Part shown: positions 35,213-41,787 of the stretch, piece after piece
How positions within the stretch are numbered: the stretch's first letter is position 1
Layout: every line of letters begins with the position of its first letter
Origin: Cellulosimicrobium funkei
GTDB taxonomy: Bacteria > Actinomycetota > Actinomycetes > Actinomycetales > Cellulomonadaceae
DNA: 41,787 nt
Direction of reading: 5' to 3'
Assembly (NCBI RefSeq): GCF_001019615.1
Contig: NZ_JNBQ01000034.1
Location: 1-41,787, forward strand
Notes under the pieces: model-generated
Seen by the model: the letters and a program-made list of their open reading frames with translations, nothing else
The model's database searches: none
What the model was told of the DNA's origin: nothing
Made by a program: the position numbers and the translations under genes

Positions 35213-35322
35213 AACCACGCGGGGCGTCCCGCCCGGGCAGCCGGGCCGAGGGACTGAGACGAGCGGTACGGCCGCCCGGACCCGTCGAACCTGATCTCGC
35301 TAGCACGAGCGGAGGAACGTGG
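35213..35322 (+). ncRNA. TPP (thi-box) riboswitch upstream of tenA
   Basis: The leader holds the thiamine pyrophosphate aptamer landmarks: GGACTGAGA (about 35251-35259) and GACCCGTCGAACCTGATCT (35279-35297). P1 is CCACG/CGTGG (35215-35219 with 35318-35322), P2 GTCCC/GGGAC (35226-35230 with 35250-35254), and P3 GCCCGG/CCGGGC inside. The aptamer 3' part GCGGAGGAAC contains the only Shine-Dalgarno for tenA (GGAGGA, 35311-35316), and P1 ends 2 nt before the ATG. TPP binding should therefore hide the ribosome site directly. Confidence 0.92.
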
Positions 35323-35324
35323 GC

Positions 35325-36077
35325 ATGACGACGCCTGCTGCCATCACCCTGAACCCTGTCCTCGCGGACGACCCGACCGCGCTCGTCCGGCAGGAGGAGA
35401 CCGGCTTCACCGCCGACCTCGCCCGCCGGTACGCGCACCTCTTCGACGAGTTCTACGACCACCCGTTCCTCGCCGGCCTGCGCGACGGCTCCGTCGAGCC
35501 GGCCGCGGTGCGGCACTACGTCGGCCAGGACCACCAGTACCTCACGGCGTACCTGCGCTGCTACGGCCTGGGCATGGCCCTCGCGCCCGACCGGGAGTGG
35601 GCCGCGTACTTCCACGAGAAGGCCGGGTTCCTGCTCGACGACGAGTCGCACGCCCACCACGCGATGTGCGACTTCCTCGGCGTGACGTACGAGGAGGCGC
35701 AGACGCACCGCCTCGCCCCGAGCGCGCAGGCCTACGTCGACCACATGCTCGCCGCGGGCCGCGACTCGCTCGGCGTGCTGCTCGCCGCGCTCCTGCCGTG
35801 CCCGTGGACCTACATCTGGTCGGCGCGGCGGTTCTGGCTCGCCGAGCGGGAGACGACGCCCGGTGCGATCGAGGACGACCACCCGCTCGCGGGCTGGTGG
35901 GAGTTCTACGCCGCCGAGCGCACCGAGGGCGTCCTGGCCGACCTCCGGGCACGCCTCGACGCGCTCGCCGCCGACGCGGGCGAGGCGGAGCGCGCCCGCA
36001 TGGAGCGTGCGTTCGAGCTGAGCTGCCGGCACGAGATCCGGTTCTGGCAGATGGCGTGGTCGCTCGAGCTCTGGTGA
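35325..36077 (+). CDS. tenA: TenA-family aminopyrimidine aminohydrolase (thiaminase II)
   Basis: A 250-residue all-helical TenA protein for thiamine salvage (aminopyrimidine deamination or thiamine cleavage). Catalytic Cys159 lies in LLPCPWTYIW, a C-terminal Glu237 in CRHEIRFWQMAW, and substrate-pocket residues in YVGQDHQYLTAY (Tyr/Asp) and FDEFYDHPFL. Full length for the family. ATG 35325 is chosen over the in-frame GTG two codons upstream, since the latter lies inside riboswitch stem P1 and is only 2 nt from the Shine-Dalgarno. The TPP riboswitch places it in the thiamine regulon. Confidence 0.95.
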   Translation: MTTPAAITLNPVLADDPTALVRQEETGFTADLARRYAHLFDEFYDHPFLAGLRDGSVEPAAVRHYVGQDHQYLTAYLRCYGLGMALAPDREWAAYFHEKAGFLLDDESHAHHAMCDFLGVTYEEAQTHRLAPSAQAYVDHMLAAGRDSLGVLLAALLPCPWTYIWSARRFWLAERETTPGAIEDDHPLAGWWEFYAAERTEGVLADLRARLDALAADAGEAERARMERAFELSCRHEIRFWQMAWSLELW

Positions 36078-36132
36078 CGCTCACCGGCGCTCGAGGCCCG
36101 ACGGCGGGCCGTTACGCCAGCAGCAGATCCTC

Positions 36133-36156
36133 GCCCGGGTGCCTCGGCACCCGGGC
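36133..36156 (+). terminator. Hairpin between tenA and the PopR/ClgR-like gene
   Basis: GCCCGGGTGCC / GGCACCCGGGC (36133-36143 and 36146-36156) form an 11-bp perfect inverted repeat that would fold as a 10-bp stem with a 4-nt loop. It begins 56 nt after tenA and lies just upstream of the next gene's -10, so it may be the tenA terminator. Confidence 0.65.
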
Positions 36157-36166
36157 GGGGCGCGGG

Positions 36167-36172
36167 TAGCGT
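36167..36172 (+). promoter_or_regulatory. -10 element of the leaderless PopR/ClgR-like gene
   Basis: TAGCGT lies exactly 6 nt before ATG 36179, with no Shine-Dalgarno. A leaderless mRNA is likely. Confidence 0.5.
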
Positions 36173-36178
36173 GACCGC

Positions 36179-36670
36179 ATGGACGTGACGAGCGCGGTGC
36201 CGAGCGGAGCGCCGAGCGGAGCGCCGGCGAGCCCCCGGCCCCGGGCGGGTGGGCGGCCGGAGCCGCTCCTGCGCCACGTCATCGGGGGGATCCTCCGGCG
36301 GGCACGGCTCGCGCAGGGTCGCACGCTCGTCGACGTCGCGGCCTCCGCGCGCGTCTCCACCGCCTACCTGTCCGAGGTGGAGCGCGGCCGCAAGGAGGCG
36401 TCCTCCGAGGTGCTGGCAGCGGTCTGCGGCGCGCTCGGCCTGCGCCTCGTGGACCTGGTGGCGCGTACGGGAGAGGAGCTGCGCCCCGTCGCCCCGGTGC
36501 GCGTGCTCTCCTCCGTCCGGGAGCGCGGCGCGCTCTCCGCGCCGCGGCACCCCGCCCCGGCGGGCGAGCCCGTGCGCGACCTCCCGGTCGCGCGGACCAC
36601 GATCGCGACCCCGACCCTCGCGTCGCGCCCGACCGCGCGCACCGCCGACGTCCTGCTCCTCGCGGCCTGA
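36179..36670 (+). CDS. PopR/ClgR-like XRE-family activator of clp genes
   Basis: A 163-residue DNA-binding protein. Residues 34-92 form a helix-turn-helix closely resembling ClgR and PopR: IGGILRRARLAQGRTL, then STAYLSEVERGRKEASSEVL, then AVCGALGLRLVDLV. These proteins activate clpP operons in actinobacteria. The chain ends LLLAA, like the C-terminal Ala-Ala tails by which PopR and ClgR are handed to Clp proteases. The N terminus is Ser/Gly/Ala/Pro-rich with a short SGAP repeat encoded by a 12-bp duplication. A clpP-clpP operon with two PopR-like boxes lies 1.1 kb downstream on the other strand. PopR versus ClgR cannot be decided from this window. Confidence 0.85.
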   Translation: MDVTSAVPSGAPSGAPASPRPRAGGRPEPLLRHVIGGILRRARLAQGRTLVDVAASARVSTAYLSEVERGRKEASSEVLAAVCGALGLRLVDLVARTGEELRPVAPVRVLSSVRERGALSAPRHPAPAGEPVRDLPVARTTIATPTLASRPTARTADVLLLAA

Positions 36671-36770
36671 GCCCCGCGGACCCGGGGGTCGAGACGCACC
36701 TGACGGGTACCTGGTCGGCACCGCGTGTCGTGCCCCGGTGCGGGGGGAGGCGCGCGGCTACCGTCGAGGG

Positions 36771-37718
36771 ATGACGGAGCCGCAGACCGCGCACGGCACG
36801 GCAGAGCAGACCGCCCCGGCCCTCCAGGAGCTCGTCGACGACGCCGCGTTCCTCTCGCACGAGCACCAGCTCCAGCTCGCCGACGACCACGGTGACGACG
36901 CGTGGGGCGCCGAGATGGCGGAGGGCACGTTCACCTTCACCGCCGCCTCCGGTGAGACGACGACGTGCCGGCTCCAGTTCCTCGGCACGGCCGCGCCCGG
37001 CCCCGGGAGCTGGATGTGGGCGTGGAACAACGTCAACGGCTTCTCCGACGACGTGCTGCGCGCCGCCGAGAAGACCCGCGAGACCGGCCTGCGCGAGGCG
37101 ACCGAGGCGGAGCTGCCGCTCGCCGACGACCTCCCGTACCGCCTCGCGCTCGCGGCCAAGGCCGTCACCGGGTCCTGGACCCACTACAGCGCCCCCGTCG
37201 GCGGCGGGACGCGCGCGTGGTTCCTCCTCGACGCCGCCAGCCTCGCGCTGCCCGCGCCGAGCGTCCCGCGCGTCGTGCGGGTGCTGAGCGAGGGACTGCT
37301 GTCCGTCACGGTCGTCGACCACCGCCGTGCGGTCGCGTCCTACGCGGCCGCGCGCGGCCTCGAGACGACGGAGGACGGCGGCGCGCTGGCGCTCACCCTG
37401 CCCGACGGGAGCGTGACCGTCCGGTTCGACGAGCACGGGCGGATCGCCGGCATCGAGGCGACCGCGCGGCGTGCGGCGGAGCCCGTGCACGAGCCCGACC
37501 CGGACGCGTCGGGACCTGACGCCGACCCCGCGAGGGTGGACGCCGTCGTCGACCCGGCTCCGGCCGTCGAGGAAGCTGCCCCGGACGAGCCGGGACCGGG
37601 CACTCCGCCACCGGAGGAGGCAAGGTCGCCGGGCGAGCAGCCCGACGAGCCGACGGCGACGACGGACGAGCGGGCGACGGAGCCACGGCGCCGATCGTGG
37701 TTCCGGCGGCGCGGGTAG
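36771..37718 (+). CDS. DUF6882-type protein of unknown function
   Basis: A 315-residue cytoplasmic protein. Residues about 15-190 match the DUF6882 pattern as I recall it: [19 protein letters not shown], then [11 protein letters not shown], and [18 protein letters not shown] second beta-rich segment (about 190-240) and a long acidic Pro/Glu/Asp tail ending in a basic [10 protein letters not shown] follow. No catalytic motif is recognised. ATG 36771 has no Shine-Dalgarno, and TACCGT (36759-36764) lies exactly 6 nt upstream. It is convergent with the clpP operon, and there is no evidence that it belongs to the Clp circuit. Confidence 0.8.
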   Translation: MTEPQTAHGTAEQTAPALQELVDDAAFLSHEHQLQLADDHGDDAWGAEMAEGTFTFTAASGETTTCRLQFLGTAAPGPGSWMWAWNNVNGFSDDVLRAAEKTRETGLREATEAELPLADDLPYRLALAAKAVTGSWTHYSAPVGGGTRAWFLLDAASLALPAPSVPRVVRVLSEGLLSVTVVDHRRAVASYAAARGLETTEDGGALALTLPDGSVTVRFDEHGRIAGIEATARRAAEPVHEPDPDASGPDADPARVDAVVDPAPAVEEAAPDEPGPGTPPPEEARSPGEQPDEPTATTDERATEPRRRSWFRRRG

Positions 37719-37746
37719 ACCCGAACGCACGGCGGCACGCGGCGAG

Positions 37747-37787
37747 CGATGCGTCTGCGGCCGAGAGCTGCGTCTCGGGACGCATCG
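37747..37787. terminator. Nested hairpin between convergent DUF6882 and clpP genes
   Basis: Outer arms CGATGCGTC (37747-37755) and GACGCATCG (37779-37787) enclose inner arms CCGAGA (37761-37766) and TCTCGG (37773-37778). It lies in the 100-bp gap between two convergent stops and could end transcription from both sides. Confidence 0.6.
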
Positions 37788-37818
37788 GTCGACCGCGGAC
37801 GCAGCGCTCGACCGCCGG

Positions 37819-38427
37819 TCAGGCGGCGGCGGCGGCGAGCTTGCGCGAGGTGACGACGGCGTCCGCGACGCCGTACTCGACGGCCTGGCGCGCCGTGAGC
37901 ACGAGGTCGCGGTCGGTGTCCGCGCGCAGGCGCTCGACGGTCTGACCCGTGTGGCGGGACAGCACCTCCTCCGTCTCGGACCGGATCCGCAGGATCTCCT
38001 CGGCCTGGATCGACAGGTCGGAGATGGTGCCCTCGCCGCCGCCCGAGGGCTGGTGCAGCAGCACGCGCGAGTGCTCGAGCACGAACCGCTTGCCCGGCGT
38101 CCCCGCCGCGAGCAGCACGGCCGCGGCCGACGCCGCCTGGCCCATGCAGATGGTCGACACGTCGCAGCGGACGAACTGCATCGTGTCGTAGATCGCCATG
38201 AGCGCGGTCGCGGAGCCGCCGGGGGAGTTGATGTACAGGCCGATCTCCTGGTCCGGAGCGTCGGACTCCAGGTGGAGGAGCTGCGCCATGACGACGTTCG
38301 CGACGCCGTCGTCGATCTCCGTGCCGAGGAAGACGATGCGCTCCGACAGGAGGCGGGAGAAGACGTCGAACGCGCGCTCCCCGAGCGGGGTCCTCTCGAC
38401 GACGGTCGGGATCGTGTAGCTCGCCAT
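37819..38427 (-). CDS. clpP: ATP-dependent Clp protease proteolytic subunit, second of pair
   Basis: A 202-residue serine protease subunit. The catalytic triad is Ser100 (MGQAASAAA), His125 (LLHQPSGG) and Asp174 (TDRDLVLTA). GLYINSPGG and FLGTEIDD are conserved. It forms the proteolytic barrel with a partner ClpP and a ClpX/ClpC unfoldase encoded elsewhere. The [20 protein letters not shown] form resembles the ClpP2-type partner. ATG overlaps the stop of the first clpP by one base (TGATG), so the two subunits are co-translated. The C terminus is a run of alanines. No tig or clpX lies beside the pair, which suggests a secondary pair like Streptomyces clpP3-clpP4. Confidence 0.95.
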   Translation of the reverse strand: MASYTIPTVVERTPLGERAFDVFSRLLSERIVFLGTEIDDGVANVVMAQLLHLESDAPDQEIGLYINSPGGSATALMAIYDTMQFVRCDVSTICMGQAASAAAVLLAAGTPGKRFVLEHSRVLLHQPSGGGEGTISDLSIQAEEILRIRSETEEVLSRHTGQTVERLRADTDRDLVLTARQAVEYGVADAVVTSRKLAAAAA

Positions 38428-39065
38428 CACAGGCCCACCTTCCGGGCCGCGCGGGCGGGACGGACGTCGTCGACGGACTCGACGATCCGGTCGACCATGC
38501 CGTACTCGAGCGCCTGCTGCGCCGTGAACCAGCGGTCCCGGTCGGAGTCGTCGGCGATGGTCTCGACGCTCTGGCCGGTGCTCTCGGCGGTCAGCCGGTG
38601 CATGAGGCCCTTGGTGTAGACGAGGTTCTCGGCCTGGATCGCGATGTCGACGGCGGTGCCGCCGATCCCCGCCGAGGGCTGGTGCATCATGATCCGCGCG
38701 TGCGGCAGCGCGAACCGCTTGCCCGGCGTCCCCGCGCACAGCAGGAACTGCCCCATGCTCGCGGCGAAGCCCATCGCGACCGTCGAGACGTCGTTGGGGA
38801 TGAGCCGCATCGTGTCGTAGATGGCCAGCCCGGCGCTCACCGAGCCGCCGGGGGAGTTCACGTAGAGCGCGACGTCCGCGCGCGGGTCCTCGGCCGAGAG
38901 CAGGAGGAGCTGCGCGCACAGACGGTTCGCGACGGCGTCGTCCACGGCCGAGCCGAGGACGACGATGCGCTGGTGGAGCAGGCGCGTCGTGAGCTGGTCG
39001 TCGAAGGACGACGCCGCCGGGGCGACGGCCTCCGCGTGCGGTGGGCGTGACGTGTGCGTGGTCAT
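38427..39065 (-). CDS. clpP: ATP-dependent Clp protease proteolytic subunit, first of pair
   Basis: A 212-residue ClpP. The catalytic triad is Ser103 (GFAASMGQF), His128 (MMHQPSAG) and Asp177 (DRDRWFTA). [15 protein letters not shown] and YTKGLMHRL are also conserved. A ~25-residue variable N-terminal extension precedes the core. ATG 39065 is chosen because the family core starts soon after; a longer in-frame start at 39122 would lie inside the regulatory boxes. It is the first gene of the two-gene operon, with two PopR-like boxes about 42-72 bp upstream. It probably forms a mixed tetradecamer with the second ClpP. Confidence 0.95.
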   Translation of the reverse strand: MTTHTSRPPHAEAVAPAASSFDDQLTTRLLHQRIVVLGSAVDDAVANRLCAQLLLLSAEDPRADVALYVNSPGGSVSAGLAIYDTMRLIPNDVSTVAMGFAASMGQFLLCAGTPGKRFALPHARIMMHQPSAGIGGTAVDIAIQAENLVYTKGLMHRLTAESTGQSVETIADDSDRDRWFTAQQALEYGMVDRIVESVDDVRPARAARKVGL

Positions 39066-39106
39066 GGCACCACCGTGGCCCGGGCGAGGCACGGACGGGC
39101 GAGGAA

Positions 39107-39136
39107 TCTGCCGTCGGCTCATTCGCCGACGGCAGA
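39107..39136. promoter_or_regulatory. Two abutting 15-bp PopR/ClgR-like activator boxes ahead of the clpP operon
   Basis: TCTGCC-GTC-GGCTCA (39107-39121) and TTCGCC-GAC-GGCAGA (39122-39136) are two directly adjacent boxes. Each has one perfect and one 4-of-6 half-site of TCTGCC-N3-GGCAGA, which I recall as the PopR-binding palindrome of Streptomyces. Together they form a 13-bp-arm inverted repeat (39106-39118 with 39125-39137, 6-nt spacer). The same hairpin could also serve as terminator of the FN3 gene, whose stop is 28 bp away. Confidence 0.7.
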
Positions 39137-39164
39137 TCCCCCGCCCGCCGTCACCCGCCGAGGA

Positions 39165-41787
39165 TCAGCGAGGTTCCCAGGTGCGCCGTTCCACCACGAG
39201 GTTGGCCGGCGCGGGACTGACGGTGATCCAGTTCTGCGGCGAGGGGTAGTAGTTGCCCATGATGCACGGGAGGTCGAACGAGGCGTTCGGACCGATAGCC
39301 CGCGAGTAGCCGCCCGTGATGGCGTGGTCGTACCCGCCCGCGTTCGTCATGCACTGCACCGTGTAGGTGCCGCTCGGGAACGTCGCGTTCGTGTTGAGGC
39401 GGTACCGCGTGCAGACCGAGGTGTTGCAGTCACCCAGGGAGCCGGTGTTCGCCTGGGCGCCGCGCGTCGCCCAGATCCGGGGCGGGTCGGGCCGGGGGTC
39501 GGTGGTGAACGTGGCCTGATTGCTCCACGCCCCGCACCCGGCCGCGTTGCACGCCCGCGCGATCAGCCGGAACGTCTGCTCGTAGTCGGAGCCGACGTTG
39601 ACCGTCTGCCCCGTGCCGGACGTGTTCTGGCTGCCGGAGAGCTGCCACTCGTAGCGCGAGATCCCGTTGCCGCCGTTCGACGAGGGCGCCGAGATCGAGA
39701 ACTGGCCACGGTTCACGCCCGTCCGGGACACCGAGACGCCCGGGGTCCCCGGCTTGTCGTAGGCGTTGATCGACGCCGACGCGGGGCTCGACGTCGACGT
39801 ACCGCCGAGGTTGGTCGCGGTCACGGTGAACGTGTACGAGCCGGGGTTGAGGCCCGTGAAGTCCACCGACGTCCCGGACACCTGCCTGGTCGTCCCGCCC
39901 GGCGAGGCCGTCACGGTGTAGGCGGTGATCGGGCTGCCGTTGGCGTCGGCGGCGCCCCACGACACGCGCGGGATGCCGCTGTCCTGGGACGACGACCCGA
40001 CGTTCTGCACGCTCGGCCGGGGCGGGGCCTCCGGACGGCCGTAGGGCACGACCGCCGCGGACGCCGAGCTCTGCGCGGTCACGCCCGCCTTGTTCTCGGC
40101 GGTCACGGTGAACGTGTAGGACGACTCGTTGTCGAGCCCGGTCGCCTTGTGGCTGAGCCCCGTGAGGGTCAGCGCCGCCCCGTCGGGCGAGCCGTTGCGG
40201 TACCGCTGGAGGTGGTACGCCTTGATGGCGTCACCGTTCTCGAACGGCTGCTCCCACGACACGTCGATCGACCCGCCGTTGAGCGGCGAGTCCGCGGCGC
40301 GGCTCGCGCTCGGCGTCTTCGGGACGTCCGGCAGCCCGGCGGGGATCTCCTCGGCGGAGTAGTCGCCCCACTCGGACGGGTCGGGCGCGAGGTTCACGGC
40401 CTGGACGCGGACGCGGTAGGCCGTGCCGTTCTCGAGCCCCGTCCACACGACCTGGTTGCCGGAGAGCGCCTGCATCTGGATCGCCCCGCTCGGCGGCGCC
40501 GGGGAGATCTCGAGATTGACGGTCTCGATGGGCGACCGGTCGGTGTAGGTCTTGTTGGTCCAGGTGACGGTGAGCGACTTGTCGCCGAACTCGAGGGTGG
40601 GTGCGGCGGGCGGGTCGGGCTTCTCGTCGGGGCGCGCCTCGGCCGAGGGCGGGGAGGCGGGGCCGTCGCCGACAGCGTTGGTCGCGAAGACGGTGAAGGT
40701 GTACTTCACGTTGTTGGTGAGGCCGTCGAGGGTGCAGGTGGTGGTGCCGCAGGCCTTCTCGTAGCCGTTCTGGGAGCGCACGGTGTAGCCGGTGATCTCG
40801 GCGCCGTTGTTGTTCGGCGGGTCCCAGGACAGCACGACGGTCTTGGAGCGGACCTCGTCGACCTGCGGGGTGGCTGGTGCCTCGGGCTTGCCGAGCACCT
40901 TGAGCTGGACGCGCCCCTCCACGAGGCGGTCCTGGTCCTTGGTGGCGTCCTGCACGCGGTAGACCACGACCATCACGCCGACGAAGTTCTCGTCCGGGGT
41001 CACGGTCACGCTGTCACCCGTGAAGGCGACGTCTCCCGAGCCGGTCTCGACCACCGCGCCCGTCACGACGAGCGGGGTGTCGGGGAAGGGGTTGGAGTCG
41101 TTGGCGAGCACGGGGACCGAGGTCGGCTTGCCCTGGTGGGCGTCGTCGACGGTGTCCTGGTTGGCGCGCGCGAGGGGTCGGGTGGAGGCCACGACGGTCA
41201 GGGTCGCGGTGCCCTCGACCGGGGGGTGCTCGCCGTCGGTGACGGTGATCGGGACCTGGACGACCGAGCCCTTGGGGACCTCGGGGGTGGCCTGGGCGTG
41301 CAGGGTGGTGCCCTCGACGGTGACGGTCAGGCCCTGGGCCTGGCCGGTGGCCTTGAAGGTCAGGGGGTCGCCGTCCGGGTCGGTGGCGAAGCGCGCGAGG
41401 TCGATCGACGCCTCCTCGCCCGCCGCGACGTCGAGCGTCGGGGTGGAGAGCTCCGGCGGCAGGTTCTCCGGTGGGATCACGCTGATCGGCAGCGTGAGCA
41501 GCGCCGTGTGCCCGTCGGGGTCGTCGGGGCCGGAGCCGTCGGTCACCTCGAACGTGACGGCGGCGGGACCGACGTAGTCGGCGTTCGAGGTGTAGACGAT
41601 CTCGGTGGTCGAGGGCACCTCACGGGTCCCCTCGAGCGCGGTGACCTTGTCCTCGGTCGTCAGGCGCGGGGTCTTGCCCTCGACGACGAGCACGTAGTCG
41701 GTGATGTCGATCGGCAGCGGCTCACCGCTGACGACCTCCAACGGGGTGATGCCCGGACGCAGGGTCGGGGCCTGGTCCGTCATCCCC
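39165..41787 (-). CDS. Large Ig-like/fibronectin type III surface protein (partial, 5' end off window)
   Basis: The frame is open to the right edge, so the N terminus is missing; the Met at 41783 is probably internal. The visible ~873 residues hold about three cadherin/Ig-like repeats (to ~300; VTFEVTDGSGPDDPDGHT, FATDPDGDPLTFKA, VPVLANDSNPFPDTPLVV). Five FN3 domains follow at roughly 305-775, with TYTFTVTA-type strands. A ~95-residue Cys-containing terminal domain (CNTSVCTRYRLN ... CIMGNYYPSPQNW) ends the protein. No C-terminal anchor or LPxTG motif is seen. In cellulolytic actinobacteria such proteins typically precede MoxR/DUF58/transglutaminase genes, which would lie outside the window. 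The role is probably adhesive or envelope-associated. Confidence 0.9.
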   Translation of the reverse strand, partial: GMTDQAPTLRPGITPLEVVSGEPLPIDITDYVLVVEGKTPRLTTEDKVTALEGTREVPSTTEIVYTSNADYVGPAAVTFEVTDGSGPDDPDGHTALLTLPISVIPPENLPPELSTPTLDVAAGEEASIDLARFATDPDGDPLTFKATGQAQGLTVTVEGTTLHAQATPEVPKGSVVQVPITVTDGEHPPVEGTATLTVVASTRPLARANQDTVDDAHQGKPTSVPVLANDSNPFPDTPLVVTGAVVETGSGDVAFTGDSVTVTPDENFVGVMVVVYRVQDATKDQDRLVEGRVQLKVLGKPEAPATPQVDEVRSKTVVLSWDPPNNNGAEITGYTVRSQNGYEKACGTTTCTLDGLTNNVKYTFTVFATNAVGDGPASPPSAEARPDEKPDPPAAPTLEFGDKSLTVTWTNKTYTDRSPIETVNLEISPAPPSGAIQMQALSGNQVVWTGLENGTAYRVRVQAVNLAPDPSEWGDYSAEEIPAGLPDVPKTPSASRAADSPLNGGSIDVSWEQPFENGDAIKAYHLQRYRNGSPDGAALTLTGLSHKATGLDNESSYTFTVTAENKAGVTAQSSASAAVVPYGRPEAPPRPSVQNVGSSSQDSGIPRVSWGAADANGSPITAYTVTASPGGTTRQVSGTSVDFTGLNPGSYTFTVTATNLGGTSTSSPASASINAYDKPGTPGVSVSRTGVNRGQFSISAPSSNGGNGISRYEWQLSGSQNTSGTGQTVNVGSDYEQTFRLIARACNAAGCGAWSNQATFTTDPRPDPPRIWATRGAQANTGSLGDCNTSVCTRYRLNTNATFPSGTYTVQCMTNAGGYDHAITGGYSRAIGPNASFDLPCIMGNYYPSPQNWITVSPAPANLVVERRTWEPR

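Noticed and set aside
36202-36232. Duplicated 12-bp AGCGGAGCGCCG motif as a regulatory repeat
   Set aside because: It lies in the coding sequence for a flexible Ser-Gly-Ala-Pro N terminus and is most simply slippage in low-complexity DNA.
39106-39137. The 13-bp-arm inverted repeat as a simple terminator of the FN3 gene
   Set aside because: It divides exactly into two PopR-like boxes and lies 42-72 bp before the clpP start, so an activator site explains it better. A dual role remains possible.
41781-41783. ATG as the true start of the FN3 protein
   Set aside because: The frame remains open to the window edge, there is no signal peptide after this Met, and it begins in the middle of an Ig-like repeat series.

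Overview
This is an extremely GC-rich actinobacterial window. Third codon positions are almost always G or C, GTG starts are frequent, and the gene order mfd ... mazG-eno-ftsB/divIC-DUF501-ppx is the conserved actinobacterial order (in Mycobacterium tuberculosis roughly Rv1020-Rv1026). Secreted multidomain xylan- and starch-degrading enzymes and a large Ig-like/fibronectin type III protein point to a polysaccharide-degrading member of the Micrococcales (Cellulomonas, Cellulosimicrobium, Promicromonospora or Isoptericola type). That placement is inferred from content, not from a database search. I see no IS element, prophage, integrase or CRISPR array.

Layout. (1) Bases 1-12.9 kb form a cell-surface polysaccharide locus. 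A tightly overlapping minus-strand operon runs wzt-wzm-GT-GT2-GT4-GNAT and leaves the window at the left edge. Divergent from wzt is a membrane-anchored clan GH-A glycosidase with a propeller-like and a discoidin-like domain. Two further GT4 glycosyltransferases, facing away from each other over a 17-bp palindrome, and a PAP2 phosphatase follow. (2) 13.2-17.2 kb: mfd and a small PLDc_N membrane protein. (3) 17.3-24.2 kb: two glycan-degradation genes placed between mfd and mazG, an alpha-amylase (GH13-CBM25-CBM20) under a LacI/MalR-type operator and a 1361-residue CBM22-CE4-CBM22-GH10-CBM9 xylanase/deacetylase. (4) 24.2-29.2 kb: housekeeping block mazG, eno, ftsB/divIC-like, DUF501, ppx. (5) 29.3-31.2 kb: a PadR regulator translationally coupled to a HAAS-type membrane protein, bracketed by two related long hairpins. 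(6) 31.3-33.1 kb: type II NADH dehydrogenase and a tRNA with a UAA anticodon but a short variable arm. (7) 33.0-36.1 kb: a glyoxalase-like gene, a quinone/aromatic-stress-like dioxygenase-hydrolase pair behind a MarR-type operator, and tenA behind a TPP riboswitch. (8) 36.2-39.1 kb: a PopR/ClgR-type activator ending in a Leu-Ala-Ala tail, a DUF6882 protein, and a clpP-clpP operon preceded by two abutting 15-bp boxes that resemble PopR sites. (9) 39.2 kb to the right edge: the C-terminal part of a large Ig-like/FN3 surface protein.

How the parts work together. The left block should build and export a glycan through Wzm/Wzt, with a cell-surface glycosidase that may trim or release it. The middle block degrades external xylan and starch. 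The right block looks like a self-contained proteostasis loop: activator with degron, activator boxes, and a spare ClpP pair. A recurrent feature is a -10-like hexamer exactly 6 nt before the start codon of many genes, which suggests leaderless transcripts.
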